DNA of 64,000 nt from Bradysia coprophila (GCF_014529535.1 NC_050738.1:434001-498000); one strand, 5' to 3'. Numbered from the stretch's first letter, positions 43,801 to 55,500 are shown. The notes: a model not told the origin generated them from the sequence alone. Made by a program: numbers and translations.

Positions 43801-46800
43801 TATTTTTGTTATTGAAGTGCGGATTTCTTTGAATTGTCTTTCGTTATTACACGCATGTTCTTGTGAATGAGAGACGATGCAATTTCAGATGTAATTTGGT
43901 GTAGGAATGGTCGGGTTGCAAAATTGTTTGGATTGTGTGCTCGAGTGTTTTGTTTTGTATTGATACGCTGTTCCTGTTTGTTTAACGGTAAAATTAGATC
44001 TGGATGGTTCGCGTTTGCTATTAATTTGTTGAGTCAAACAAATTAGGAACATATTGCGGGATCGTTTTGTCAGTTTTATTCTGATGTTTCATTTACCAAT
44101 ACCATTTCGAAGCGTATGGGACCACTGCAGAGTAAAAATAAACTTTTACTCTGCCGTGATGGAACACATGAGCAATGAATCATTAATACCAGACATTCCA
44201 GAAATCTAGTACTTCGTTAACACCAGACGTTCTTTCAAACATCTAGTACGTCATTAACGTCAGACGTTCTTTCAGAAATCTAGTACTTCATTAATTTTTT
44301 CAATCCCTTTGCTAATATAAACGGACACCAGCCCGAGCCTAATGCTGATTTTTGTCTTTGTTGTCGATAACATATGGAGTAGATAATTATGCACAAAAAA
44401 TATCTTTGCCGTAAATTCCAACCAATTTATTCCAACCGAACAAATTACTTTTACTACCATTAAATGGGCGCGATAGATTTGCTTTTTCCTCCTGAAACGT
44501 AATAAAAACATCAACCACTAAAGTCAATGTGTACTAACAAGGCATTAGGTGACTTAATGCTAACTGGCAATTCGTTAACTTCTCTCACACATCAAATTGA
44601 GTGTGAACAAAAATAGTTCGAATGAAAAACGAAAACAAATCAATAAATCTCTGGAGCTAATTAATTATCAAATGTGTGGTGCCGCGGAGATGTAGAGAAT
44701 GTAACAAGTTTAACATAACAGAACGACACAGTTCTGAAAATAGAGGAAACACCAGAGTGCAACGATAATAAATTAAAAGAATTTTGTAAGTCGTAGGTTT
44801 TATCTGATGGAGTAATTAATTTACGCGTAATGCTTCAAGCGGGTTTATATCTCTACTGCTACTAGCGCAATATTTCAGTCTTTTAACATTCGAATTCTTG
44901 GGCAACGATATGATTGAGATGAGGTTAATGGACACTTGTGGGTACTTCAAGTATCTATGGCGATTGCTAAATTATTTGTCCAAGAGCCCAAGATCACGCT
45001 TTCGGTGAAATATTTGAATTATTTGAAGAAGGTAAAAGGAATGGAACATCAATCTGATCACATCAATTTTACACTCACGCTCTACTTACAGAAAGATATT
45101 TTCGGATGCGAAAGAAGAACAAAAAAAAACACGAAAGTTTAAAAGGGCAGGGTGCAATGTATTCATTTTTGTTTTTAAATTTGAGATGCCATTGACATTT
45201 CAAATGTGATCGGAATTCGTTTTGTTAAAAAAAGAAATTTTCACTAAATTTAAAACGTTTGAACGCCTACACGTTTTGAAAACGGAAAAATTTCTCTCAT
45301 TCTCTTGGTAATGTTCCAGGTCAATGGTCTTAGCAAATGCATTAATTATGTCGTATGGTAGCTGCGTGATTGACATACATAACACTGATAGGCAACACTA
45401 GTTTTTTTTTTCACTGAAGGTGAATGTGGCATAGTGGGTTAGATGGGACTAGATGCAGGATGACCACACTATGAAACACACAGATCCGTTGGTCCCACAC
45501 ACCTCTGGTTCCAGTGGGAGCACTGGACGAAAAATGTTCCGGATGTGCACAAAAAATTATTTCTCTTCCATACAGTCAGCGGCAGTGAAATTTCAGCATG
45601 AATCTGCTTCCCCTGTTTTTCAGCTGATACACACAAACAATCAAAACAGTTTGTATGTCCTTATACGGCTTTACCACTTGCGTGCCTGTAGCAGCTTCAA
45701 TCGTGTCAACAAATATTAACAGTTTGCTGAAAAACAGCTGTAGCAAATTCATGCTGAAATTTCACTGCCACTGACTGTATTGATCTAACAAATAGATGAT
45801 GTAGACCAATGGAGTTGTGTTTTGAACTCACACCAACCGGAGGACCTACAAATTTGATTCTTTATTTTAATTAGCTGCAGCGGAATCCAGACGTGATTGG
45901 GACTATTGGAGTAGTGTCTCATACTGAAGACACCCCAAGACATACCTAACTCACTCATTGGTGAAAATTCCGAAAGTTTTGTTAATGTAAAATAGAAAAT
46001 CCTGATATGATTATGAAAGCACTGAAACGCCACTTATCCATAACCCCTATTAACACCTGGTTGCTAAAATTTTCCATTCCCTAACACACCCAAGACCCAT
46101 TCGTAACCGTAGGACCTGAATGTTATTGATAATATAGTGATATGGGCATTCCTTACCGCTTTATCATTGCAGGTCATACAACTGTCACGTTCCATTGGGC
46201 ACGTCCGGATCCTTAAGTCATTCAATTCACGATCTTTTAGTATTCCACATTCGATTAACGATGCAATTATTGAATCCTTTTCGCTGACCAATTTATTTTT
46301 CGATTCAATTTCAATCCGCAGTTCAGCCACTTGACTCGTCAGTTTGTCGACGTTGCTGCTCGCAAACAATGAGCCACCGTCCGACAAATGCCTATCCATT
46401 TGCGTTATCTCTTGTACCACGCTATTCAGATTCTTTTCTACGATAGCTTCCTCAACAGTTGGCATTTGAATGACAGTGTCAGCTGTAATATTGTATGTTA
46501 ATAATTTGAACTGGTGAGCGAATGCCAATCAAAATGACCTGTCCCACCCTCTTTTATCTTCTCCGTCAAATCCTCTTTCAGCTTCTCATTTTCGGCTTGG
46601 AGCTTTGCGTTTTCCTTATCTAACGAATTCATTCTGGCGGCGAATGACATGAGAGCTGTATTCAGATCCTCCTCACTTATAGTGTCGTTAATACGGGCTG
46701 AGGGCATATAATCCAATAATACGCCCGCATCATTGGGATGAACATATTCGCTCGGTTGTAGGGATGATTGAACGAAGTTGAAAATTTCCAGAAGCCGATT

Positions 46801-49006
46801 CGTAATATCAGTTTTTCGGTTGTAACTCTAAAGCGTCGACTGATAATTTGAGAGATTCAGTTTTACAATTCAAAGAAAATTACTTTTTCTAAGATGATGT
46901 CATCATTGGAATCGTTATTGTCCGACTGTTCTAGATTTCTGGACAGCTCAGAGCTTCCAGTTGATTGAACGATTTTAGTAGACATGGGCGGCGTAGATGA
47001 TGATAGCTACAACAAATCAAACGTGTCGTTTAGTATAACGAACAATGGTAAACGTAAAAATGGTTCAAGTGAGAGATTTTCATAACGAAAAGATGTTTTT
47101 AGTTCATGGCGCGCGAACTGCGGAATTATATTTCTGAAGTAAAATTTTAAAGAAATTCTCCGAGCATGCGATTCGGTCAATCTGTCGTACTGAGTGCAAT
47201 TGATGAATTTGAAACCGATTTTTCTTTCGTAGTCGATGTAACGCTATTCGTTTCAGAATTTTGGCTCCCTGGCTGGCTATCAAAGTAACTTAGTTTGCGC
47301 ACAAACTATGATGAGACAGTGCGAGAAAAATATTTGAATTGCTCGAACCGACAAAAAAACGTGTAGAATGAGTGATGCAATGAGTTCACTTACCTTCTTG
47401 CAATCTTTTCGTAGCTCTTTGATGATCTGGTCTTTGAAGCACATATTTTGGTTCTGCTTTTTCAGTTGTTCTTCCAGTGATATGTTCTCGCTCTTCAACT
47501 TCTGAATTTCGTCGTGTCGGACAGCCACTTCTTCAACTAATACTCGTGTGTCCAGATTGCCCTGCGTAACAAAATAGATAAAAAAGTGATTATGACAAAG
47601 GAGAACAGTGGAGTAGTTGAGGCAACATTGGAAGACAGAAAAGTCGAAACATTATTTCCCAGACCTTTGGGTGGATCTCAATTAAAACCAGTACGCCATA
47701 GCGCCTCTTTGAACTCACCTTCACCAACTGTTGATTTTCTTTTTTCAGTCGTTCAATCTCATCCATTAACTCGGCCTAATCAATTCGAAAAGAGAGGAAG
47801 TTGAATGAAAATACGCGGAAAGACGTTGAACAAACATACGTTACGATTTTGCACGTTTTTAAATAACATTTCCTGCTCAGCATAATTGATCCTTGCATCG
47901 TTAATGATGTTAGCATGATCGGTATCAAGTTCGTGGATAAAACTGGCTGTTGGAAATGCTTGCGGTGAGGAGGTCGTTTTGCTGAGTTGTCTAAATGAAT
48001 TAACGAAAAATCAATCGTTGGAACTGAAATTTCATTATCGAAATATTACTTTTCTGAGTCACCCTTTCCATCGCCTTCTATCAGCTCAGCATTCATCTCA
48101 ATGTTCAATGTGAAAAAATTGGGATTTTGTGGACTCGGCCGCTCGAACTCCAAATATGTGTGCTTCTCGTAACTTTAATCGAAAACATTCAAATCAAAAC
48201 AAACTTATAAATCTTCTGTCTGTCTGTGTCTTAAGGGCTTACTGAGACCGATCACCAAAAATATCGGTGAATCGCAAATGCTTCAATTGAATACCCTCAG
48301 TGTTCCACTGGCCGTAAACTCTGGCCCGTCGAATTATTTCCACAGTTGCATTCAGATCATTTTGCAGTGCCTTAACTCGTTCATCCGGCATGCAGGCCTT
48401 ATTCAAATTCGACGTTAAGTTGTCCAGGCCGTGAGCGGTTTGTTTCTCCATTTCTTGGATACAGTCGACAAGGGTGGTTATTTCTTCCAGCAGCCTCTTC
48501 ACCCATTCTTCATAGATCTGGACTTTTGTCTGCAATTTTAGGAGATTCAATTAGTGACCATAAAATTCGGAGCAGGTAAACAAAACAACATAAATTGTAA
48601 ACAAGAGCGTAACAGGTTGAATTACAACTGTTCTCTTTTTGCATTCAAAATACCACTGAAACATGAATGGGTATTGAACTCATTCACACATTTCAATTCA
48701 GATGTTAAAACGAGACAAAAACAATCTACTCTTGATAACAGGTTGATGGATGTGTATGTATGGGTGTGTGAATGTGTAATTTATATACTTCATGTTAACT
48801 ACACCACCTTTCAAAAATACTCAATCAAGCCTAATTAATAACAAGCAAAATGTAAAGAATTATCACCAAACCTTCATGCTATCGCTATCTTGGCTGTTTA
48901 TCGAATTTAATTGATCCTCAAACAATTTATTGAATTCATTAAGCGTTGAGTGAATATCGGATCGTTGATAAGCTGATATCTGCGAAAAATTGCTGTTGTT
49001 GTTCAT
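31830..49006 (-). CDS. Long coiled-coil protein, unrecognised family
   Basis: Exons in transcript order: 48872-49006, 48243-48529, 48050-48172, 47840-47990, 47719-47775, 47394-47561, 46884-47006, 46548-46827, 46157-46482, 42405-42635, 41888-41992, 41742-41804, 40881-40961, 39646-39768, 33692-33823, 33492-33629, 33163-33426, 32912-33087, 32641-32854, 32433-32573, 32214-32380, 32013-32138, 31830-31947. All 23 join in phase: 3729 nt, 1242 residues. The start MNNNSNFSQI has no upstream coding match. Most of the protein is predicted heptad coiled coil rich in K, E, Q, L and N. One Ser/Asp-rich linker lies in the 46884 exon, and the tail is QSYQYS. No catalytic motif is visible. A centrosomal, Golgi or cytoskeletal scaffold is plausible but not shown. 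The stop at 31830 overlaps a gtaagt donor, so a further exon is possible. The 5.8-kb and 3.5-kb introns hold mobile elements. Confidence 0.8.
34330..34620 (+). repeat. Dispersed 'acttcatt' repeat, copy split by a MITE
   Basis: The left part (aatcttgtacttcatttgtt..gcataagatc) and right part (ataagatcac..tttttgtcgttgttgtcaataacagatgatta) belong to the family also seen at about 5029-5190, 7796-7990, 31620-31745 (reverse), 38688-38750 (reverse, partial) and 44277-44390. Each copy is 100-200 bp, with an aatctagtacttcatt start and a tgtcgttaacagatga end. The family looks like an old short interspersed repeat. Confidence 0.55.
34389..34549. mobile_element. hAT-like MITE with A-rich core
   Basis: Ends caggcattaattttgaga and tctcaaaattagagcctg are inverted. 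The flanks are an exact 8-bp duplication, ataagatc, at 34381-34388 and 34550-34557. The interior is a run of ttgaaaaaatttgaaaaa-type words. An 8-bp duplication with a CAGG start fits hAT. It interrupts a copy of the dispersed 'acttcatt' repeat. Confidence 0.85.
36580..38364. mobile_element. hAT-like non-autonomous element with long inverted arms
   Basis: Starts caggcatc and ends gatgcctg. Inverted arms run about 400 bp (36580-36995 and about 37950-38364). The flanks gagtccac (36572-36579) and aagtccac (38365-38372) are an 8-bp duplication with one mismatch. The left arm has three subterminal copies of a block with cgaataacgttattc, the right arm fewer. The interior (about 36995-37950) has no recognisable transposase. 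It sits in the 5.8-kb intron of the coiled-coil gene. Confidence 0.85.
41487..41804 (-). CDS. Alternative 3' end of the coiled-coil gene
   Basis: Exon 41742-41804 can be followed by an exon at 41487-41648 (acceptor ttttaag) that continues in phase, CNDQLTTISNLRSVVEEYS, and ends in a stop after SSIWKWWRNVHDV. This yields a short protein of about 736 residues with a Trp-rich tail. The next coiled-coil exon downstream (40881-40961) joins to 41804-41742 in phase only when this one is skipped. I infer alternative splicing: a short form ending here, and the long form. Confidence 0.6.
42919..43021. repeat. Foldback with ggggcgaaagta ends
   Basis: The left arm, ggggcgaaagtaaaaaaaatc, pairs with the right arm, gaatttttttacttttgcccc. 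The centre is gcccgcgccgaaggcaagggcc. It lies in an intron of the coiled-coil gene. The same ggggcgaaagta sequence recurs as a tight palindrome at 43443-43473. Confidence 0.75.
43028..43507. mobile_element. Inverted-repeat element next to the foldbacks
   Basis: The left end, tactattttttttgatacc..aacattgaaaattgatac, pairs with the right end near 43477-43507. The interior has a GC-rich hairpin (43129-43151) and a tactttcgcccctcatatgc palindrome. No coding domain was found; the open frame at 43329-43595 runs out of the element and is not credible. Confidence 0.65.
43129..43151. repeat. GC-rich hairpin ccaggggg-cggcag-ccccctgg
   Basis: A perfect 8-bp stem with a 6-base loop, preceded by gcgggggt. 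It stands out sharply in an AT-rich region. Possibly a terminator-like or structural part of the surrounding element. Confidence 0.75.
43509..43690. repeat. Rep-B foldback repeat, copy b
   Basis: Arms acgtatctgttgtggacggt and accgtccacaacagatgcgt enclose tattttaggca..tgcctaaaata and a centre agcccgaacgaagtgagggc. It has the same tail (tacaacttttcatgc) as copy a at 18971-19150. Confidence 0.85.
44123..44158. mobile_element. 36-bp remnant of MITE family M7 with 7-bp TSD
   Basis: The cactgcagagtaaaa start and ttttactctgccgtg end are the M7 termini (see 23399-23600) joined with almost no interior. Flanks atgggac (44116-44122) and atggaac (44159-44165) are a 7-bp duplication with one mismatch, matching the 7-bp duplication of the full copy. 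Confidence 0.75.
44195..44292. repeat. Three tandem copies of a ~38-bp unit
   Basis: Units contain aaatctagtacttcatta and cagacgttctttca, repeated about three times with small changes. The unit is the start of the dispersed 'acttcatt' repeat. Confidence 0.65.
45573..45777. mobile_element. Tc1/mariner-like MITE
   Basis: The inverted ends cagtcagcggcagtgaaat and atttcactgccactgactg extend to about 33 bp (..tttcagcatgaa). TA dinucleotides flank both ends (45571-45572, 45778-45779). Size and TA target fit Tc1/mariner. It lies in an intron of the coiled-coil gene. Confidence 0.85.
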
Positions 49007-49532
49007 TGTGAATGTTGACTCGTCGATAAACTCCTCTCTGCCGTGCTATTATTGAACAATTTTCGATGAACGTTAACGTTGTTACGGTTAAGAAACGAAA
49101 AGCGATTGTTTTCCAGGAAAATACACCAACAAAACTGCTGCGTGACAGTTTGAAAATTATTTAATAAAAAACCTGAATAAACAAAATAAACTAAAAAGAA
49201 AATGACAATGAATAGGCGGAGCATAGTCTGATGTGGTATTGAGGAAAAATCAGAAAAATTTTACGCACTCTACTCTCTGTGCCTATGATGATGGTATAGT
49301 GGTGTGAGTGGTGATTTCTATTCGATTTCAAAAGTGAGTTAATTCAATGATTTAAGCTAAATTCAAACTCAGAGCGAACACCGACATTAATCCAGATTGC
49401 CATTGGTTCGCGTGTGCAAATAATGTTTTCTTTCAGGTATCCAAATCCTATTTCCAGATTTTTACCGGTATCCACTAAAATTCGACCAAATTTACCGGTA
49501 AAAATGCTCCGGATATTCATTATAACAAGTAT
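49007..49532. promoter_or_regulatory. Upstream region of the coiled-coil gene
   Basis: Contains the 5' UTR and presumably the promoter of the minus-strand gene starting at 49006. No clear TATA box was identified. Confidence 0.3.
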
Positions 49533-49605
49533 TTACGTATCTGTTGTGGACGGTACATTTTAGGCAATTTCACGAGCTGTAGCCCGAACGAAGTGAGTTG
49601 ACTAG
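49533..49605. repeat. Rep-B foldback, truncated copy c
   Basis: It matches the left half of Rep-B (acgtatctgttgtggacggt through agcccgaacgaagtgag) and stops at ctag, where the next inverted-repeat element begins. The right half is absent. Confidence 0.75.
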
Positions 49606-50843
49606 TAAATGTCCAGACGTTAGAATTCTGTTTCTTTTAGTACACAGGAAAAAGTTACACTAATCTCAACGTATTCTAGCTTTTCTTCTTCTGTTTTTGT
49701 CTTACTGTTCTGGGCCAACCTAATTATGCTCAAATTTTTGTATAAAGGTTACCTTCGCATAATGGGGAAATAAATTAATTTTTCTGAAATGGAGAAAATC
49801 AATTTTCTAAAACCGGAAATCGCGAGCGAAGCGAGTGAAAGTTTTCGTTTGATCCCAATTACAGTTTAATGACAAGGCCTTTATTCTATTTTCCTACAAA
49901 AGACCTCGATTCGCATCTAATCAATTTCATTCCCGATTCCTCTTTGTTTCCTACTCATTGCGCTATTTTTAAGATTTTCAATCAATTCTCGATTCCAGGG
50001 ACAGATTTTGCGTTTTTTGGTAGTTTCTGATTTCAGCCCGTTTCCTTATTTCTCGTCATATTTCCCGATTTCTCATCAATCCTAATTTTGTTCATTTTTC
50101 ATTTCTAGTCATTTTCCAATTTCTAGTTATTTCCCGATTTCTGGCCATTCCCCGATTTCTGGCTATTCCCCGATTTCTGGCTATTCCCCGATTTCTGGCC
50201 ATTCCCCGATTTCTTTGGTTAATTTCCGTTTCTTTTCTCCTTTTCACTATTTCTTCCCACTGGGCCGGGTAGATTTTGCGGTATCTGGTTCCAAGATACC
50301 AAGGATACATATTATTTGCACACGCGCATTTGTTATGGAACAACGACGCCAAAAATAAGCGATGTACTCTGATTAATGTTCACTTTTATCCTCAAAATGT
50401 GCGGTCAACTAATGAAGTAGTAGATCTAGTATATATCAAGCTATAGTTCGAACAACAGAAGCAACCACGGGCTTTTTTAAGCGTGTATTTTACACACTTT
50501 TTGTGCATACACGAAAGTGTGTAAATTACACACTTGCGACAAGAAAAAAAAAACGAAAATGATGACTTTCTGAAGAAACGTCGAGTTCCGTCAATGAACT
50601 TCATTAAAGAAATTACGAGCAGTTAGGATGTTAACGTTTCTTCAGGGATTAGTCACTTCTGCAATTTTTTTAGAAGCAATATTCCCTTTACAAAACGTTG
50701 AACAAGTTTAGTGACAAATTTATCTTAAGGGATTTTCTTCAGTTCGAAAACGTTGAATTTGCGTACCTTTTGTCAATATAGGTACTTTTTCCTCTGTACT
50801 CGCGTCATTTCAAAGGAACAGAATTCAAACGTCTGGACATTTA
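49606..50843. mobile_element. Inverted-repeat element flanked by CTAG
   Basis: The ends taaatgtccagacgtt and its complement are similar over about 33 bp (including gaattctgtt). ctag lies on both sides (49602-49605, 50844-50847). It contains an 18-bp tandem tract (50100-50215) and gtgtgtaa/ttacacac palindromes near 50480-50535. No transposase. The ctag may be a 4-bp duplication or part of the ends. Confidence 0.65.
50100..50215. repeat. 18-bp tandem repeat (ccccgatttctggctatt)n
   Basis: About six imperfect units. The minus-strand open frame at 50092-50352, with repeated NRGMAR/NRGIAR, is just this repeat translated. Confidence 0.8.
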
Positions 50844-50847
50844 CTAG

Positions 50848-52561
50848 CCAATTTTTTTTCACCCGCTGAGCTCGCGTTATTGTTTTCTTAATAATTACAC
50901 TTTTATTCGTTAGTAAGACTTAATTGGCGAGAAGAATCGCCGACTTCCCAAAGGAACATTGAGTTACTGAAGAAACGTTAACTGCTCGTCATTTCTTCAG
51001 GAACTGGGTGTTTTGTTTATTCAGTGCAACTTCAGCGCAATGAATTAAAAACATGGATTCAACAATTTTGTGACTGACACAGAGGCGGGTTTTGATGTGA
51101 CGGAAAATTTCATAGTTTCTTGAAATTTCTTTCCTTTTCCTTTTACAAATTCGTTGCAAATAGCTAGATATGAAATACTAACTAGAATCGTTTCATTCAA
51201 ACATAAAATCTGTAGAACTGGGTTCTTCCTTTCGAACCATATTCAAGCCGTGAATATGCCTCAAAATTTGAATTTTCATCGAATCCTCGAATGAACCGAA
51301 AAGAAAATTTCAACGCACTCTTATTGAGAACATCGCGAATTGGGGAAGAAGAAAACATTTATTGAAGCAATAAAGGTGCTTCCCTTGTCGCGCGTTTGAT
51401 CTACCCAAGGACTTTTCATTTCAAATTTTAGCACACTTCCGGTGTCAATTTGGTTTTTAATTTAGTTACTAATACGAATTTCAGCACTTAAATTGTATAG
51501 CAGAATAAACCAAATAGATACTATCTGTGAAGTGTGTAGCCATTACACACTTTGCGTTGAAAACTAAAAAAGTGTGTATTTGCAAAAAGGTATTACACAC
51601 ACTTTTTTGGAAAGTAATGATCTTGGAATAAACAGAAAAACAAGTGTGTAAGAACTCGAAAAGCTTAAAAGTGCCCCTGGAAGCAACAGATTTGATGATC
51701 GCAATTTTTTTGGTTTTGGTTCGTCAACGAATCCGACCAATTGTTCAAAGTGAAGAACTAGAACTACGCAGACATCTAAGGTTGAGTAGTGGATGAGGGT
51801 ACAATGGAATAACGAAGGGTGTAGCGATATGATCGACAAAGTTCCATTTTGAAAGGGATTCAGCTCTCAGTTGTTTTCACATAGTAGAGTGTATGTTCAT
51901 GGACGTATTAACTCACAAACAGTTAACAACCAACTTAAAACGAACGTATTGCACTAAAAATTTGGATGAAATGTGCAGGCTACTAGCAGGACACCACATG
52001 TTCGAATGAAACCAAGTTCAGATCAGGTTACGGAATGAAATTATCTGATCCGACCTGAAAATTTTCTTTTTCCTTAGTCGGCCTGTTTATATGGTTTAGC
52101 TGGATGACTATGAAATTTTAGCCGTGGCGTCTCTGCTTCAAAATCGGTTACTGAAAGTTCTTTTTCGACTGCAGAACTATGTTAGATCATAGCACATGAT
52201 TCATGGAATTTATCAGATTGCAATTTGGGGGAAGAATTAACGAAGAAAGAAGTTCAAGTATCGGAATCGTGCCGAAAATTTAATTTGAAGAATATTTTGT
52301 AAGTCTTCGTTTACTGGTGGATATTACGCTCCACTGGTAGCTTGAAATTTTATTTTTGCCGAATATGCGACCGACAAGTGGATTAGAGCTCAAAAAGGAA
52401 GAAATCAGCACCGTTCTGAGTGGCTAAAAAAATCTGTAATAATGGAAGACTGACCCGATGATTTTCGTATGTTCGCGTACGTTTATTTCTCAATAGCAAT
52501 CTGTACAAAAAGTAGAGAGAAAAAAAATAATAATTTCAATTTGAGCCTGAGATGAAGTCGA
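50848..52561. other. Intergenic stretch
   Basis: No gene supported. gtgtgtaa/ttacacac palindromes occur around 51530-51610. Sequences like gaagaaacgttaac and catttcttcagg occur near 50965-51005 and echo 50620-50660. The aataataat run near 52527 is within reach of the 3' end of the minus-strand Tudor gene. Confidence 0.35.
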
Positions 52562-55500
52562 TCACATTTCAATAGCATTCAAAACGTTTTCATCAGCATC
52601 GTCGTCGACGTCGTCATCATCGTCATCTTGCGAATACGATAGATCACTGGCCAGAGGCAAAAATTTGCGCTGCTCAGTATCTGCAACAACAACAAACAAA
52701 GAAATCCAAATAACTCTCAAACAATATCCAGCCCACCAAGGCATTCATTCGAAAATTTACCGGAATCTTCATTACAGTCATAACATTCATCAACGCATTT
52801 GATGAATTGATTTCTACCCGGCCACTTCTCCAATCGCGGCCATTGCTCAGCAGCCAGAGTTTTCATCAGCTTAATTACAATGTTGAGACCTCGAACTTCG
52901 TGCGATGTGTATTTGGCATCCACACATCCGAAGAGATTCACAATACATTCGTACCGCTTTTCGTTGGCCACAAAACTGTGAACGGAAAATTCGGAAAAAC
53001 AGAGTTGCACCGAAGCGGAACAAAGCGACCAAACAAACTATTCTTACCAGATTTGAACAAATCGTGAGCCAACTTTCAGTGAGTAGTCTTTGACATCTGG
53101 CGCTGGTATGGCTAGCTGTACCATTGATGAGGTCTGTTTCCACGTAATGTAAGGCATTTCAGCTGTCGACTCTAAGCGACAGTTTAGATTTTTCGCCGAT
53201 TGGCTGAGTGCCCCAGTGAAAGGATCATCACTATCAACGGTCGTTCTCGGTATTAGATCAGGCACTATAGTTGCCGTTGATTCCGATTTTTCTGCGGAAT
53301 TTAATATTGCCGGTTGTTGATGGTCGTTGCCGTTTTTTAGAAGGCTTTCCATCTGAAATGATCAAATGATCGAAAGAAATAAGAATCAGAAATTACTTTC
53401 CGGCACGAATGGGCACGATTCAGGAGGATAAAAGTTTCGGTCGATTTTGTACAGCGACAAGAAAAGCTCATAGAAATAGATGGCACATGGTCCAGAAAAA
53501 CTCACAAAATCCTGTAGTTGATGGTAGGCATCCCAATCTTCGTTCGCCAACTGAAGGTCAAACCAGTCAACTTCTATATCGGCTAAATGCTCCGTCTCTG
53601 GATCGTAGTCGGCAAATCCACTCTTGACAACGAACTGGTTGATATTTTTCTCCAAATCTTTGTCGAGAAAAACCGCATCGTATGAATTGCATTCCATCAG
53701 ATTGCTGGCCGAATGGTTTTCTGTGCACCATACAAATAAGCTTCGCGAATCATTTAATGTGTCGTAAATGTTCCGACACGATTCATCGAGCGACATTTCA
53801 TTGGACGGACGAACGCCAATCATATTGCACCGTATCGCCTGTAAGGATAGTGGATGGAAATTATTAAGAAACAAGCTACAATGGAAAGTCACCTTCACTC
53901 CAGACATAAAAGTCCAAAACATGCTAAATGGATTAAAAGATAAAGAGGAAAATGAACCAGCTGGGGTATACAACATTACATACCATGCAGTTCTTGCAAT
54001 GAAACATATATCGGAGAATCAAAGAGTCGTTCAAAGATTGGAAGATCACAAAGACAACGTCCGTCGTCATGAATATTACAAGCGAGCAGTAGCGAGGCAC
54101 ACAATCAGAAGTAACGGATATAAAATTAATTGACAAAACTCAAAATTAATAGTCAGAGAAAATAATTTCCATCTACGAAAAATCAACAACACCAAGGTCA
54201 ATTAATGAACATTGATAGAAGTCTGGTTCTAAGCAATCCGACTCAAACCCCGACTTCGCTTTACTCAGCGAGCGATGTATTCCATTCGCTATGCCTCCTA
54301 GATTACGCTAGGCCAACCAGGTACGTGGAAAATGGGCAAACACACAAAGAACTGACCCTCAGCTGGTGTACAGTCCGGCTAACTACGACATTTATGTTTT
54401 GGTTGTTGTTGCTATTCCGATCTCCGTGGGACAATCACCATTCATCACGTTTAATATCGAGCTTCCGATCTCTCTGAGAGGTATTCACCTTTCGCATAGG
54501 ATGGTTATCTTATAGCTTATGTACGCTTTAAGAACGGTTCACATTAATTATCTTCGGTTAAGATTTCCTTGCGAGGTTCACCTTTCTTGAATAGGCAGTT
54601 TTAGCTGTTAAGAATTTAACTTATTTGTTCATAATATAGTTCGATGTCAATAACCTCAGTCCCTCCCTTGTTACAAATTAATTCGTGAGTTTGCCTTACC
54701 GTCTTTGCGTTTCAATAATCATTAAATTCTAGTACCAACCATAAGTTAGAGGTCTGGTTCTAAGCAATGCATGGAAACCAATCTTACCAAAGATATCAGA
54801 CATCACACAACCACCAAAACAAATACAACAAATAACATAGCAACACGCACACATACAAACAATCACAGTAATCGATACAATACATTAGTTCACTAAAGAA
54901 GATTAAAGAGAGTGATTCTTTTGAAAAACGACCTGCCGAAATCGGAGTGGCGGAACAAAACTTCAAATTTTAAAGCCACATTCATCGATACACTGCCCAT
55001 ACATGGTGTCATTAGAAAGCTAAGACCAGTAGCAATTAGGGAAAATAGTTATTTTATGTTTTTGCTGCTTTTCGAATGCATAGGAACCGTCAGAAGTTCG
55101 CCGAAATAATCAAACTTTTACCCATACTTTCAACTGCTCGTAACTCCTCAGGGTTGCATTTTACCCCCCATGATCGACTATTTGCCCCGAAAGTACATGC
55201 AATTACCTTTCTAATGACATCTCACACGACCTTGTAAGTTTCGTGTACCCGGAGAAATTTCCAGATCAAAAGTGCATGTTTTCGGTTTTCGATCAGCCTC
55301 GCTATCCAGACAAGCATCGATGAATTTTCAAAAAATATTTTTGGCTTCTAGGGACATATTGAGGCACATATAAAACAAGAATAGACCGGCTGAAGCCTGG
55401 TGAGGTCTTTTTTCAATTTTTGTTTACTACTAGCTTGGTACTCATTCAAGTACCACTTTGGTATTCAACTACCAAATTTTGGAATTATAAATAGGCAAGC

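Noticed and set aside
50092..50352. Minus-strand NRGMAR-repeat protein
   Set aside because: It is the translation of an 18-bp tandem repeat; no start context or splice support.
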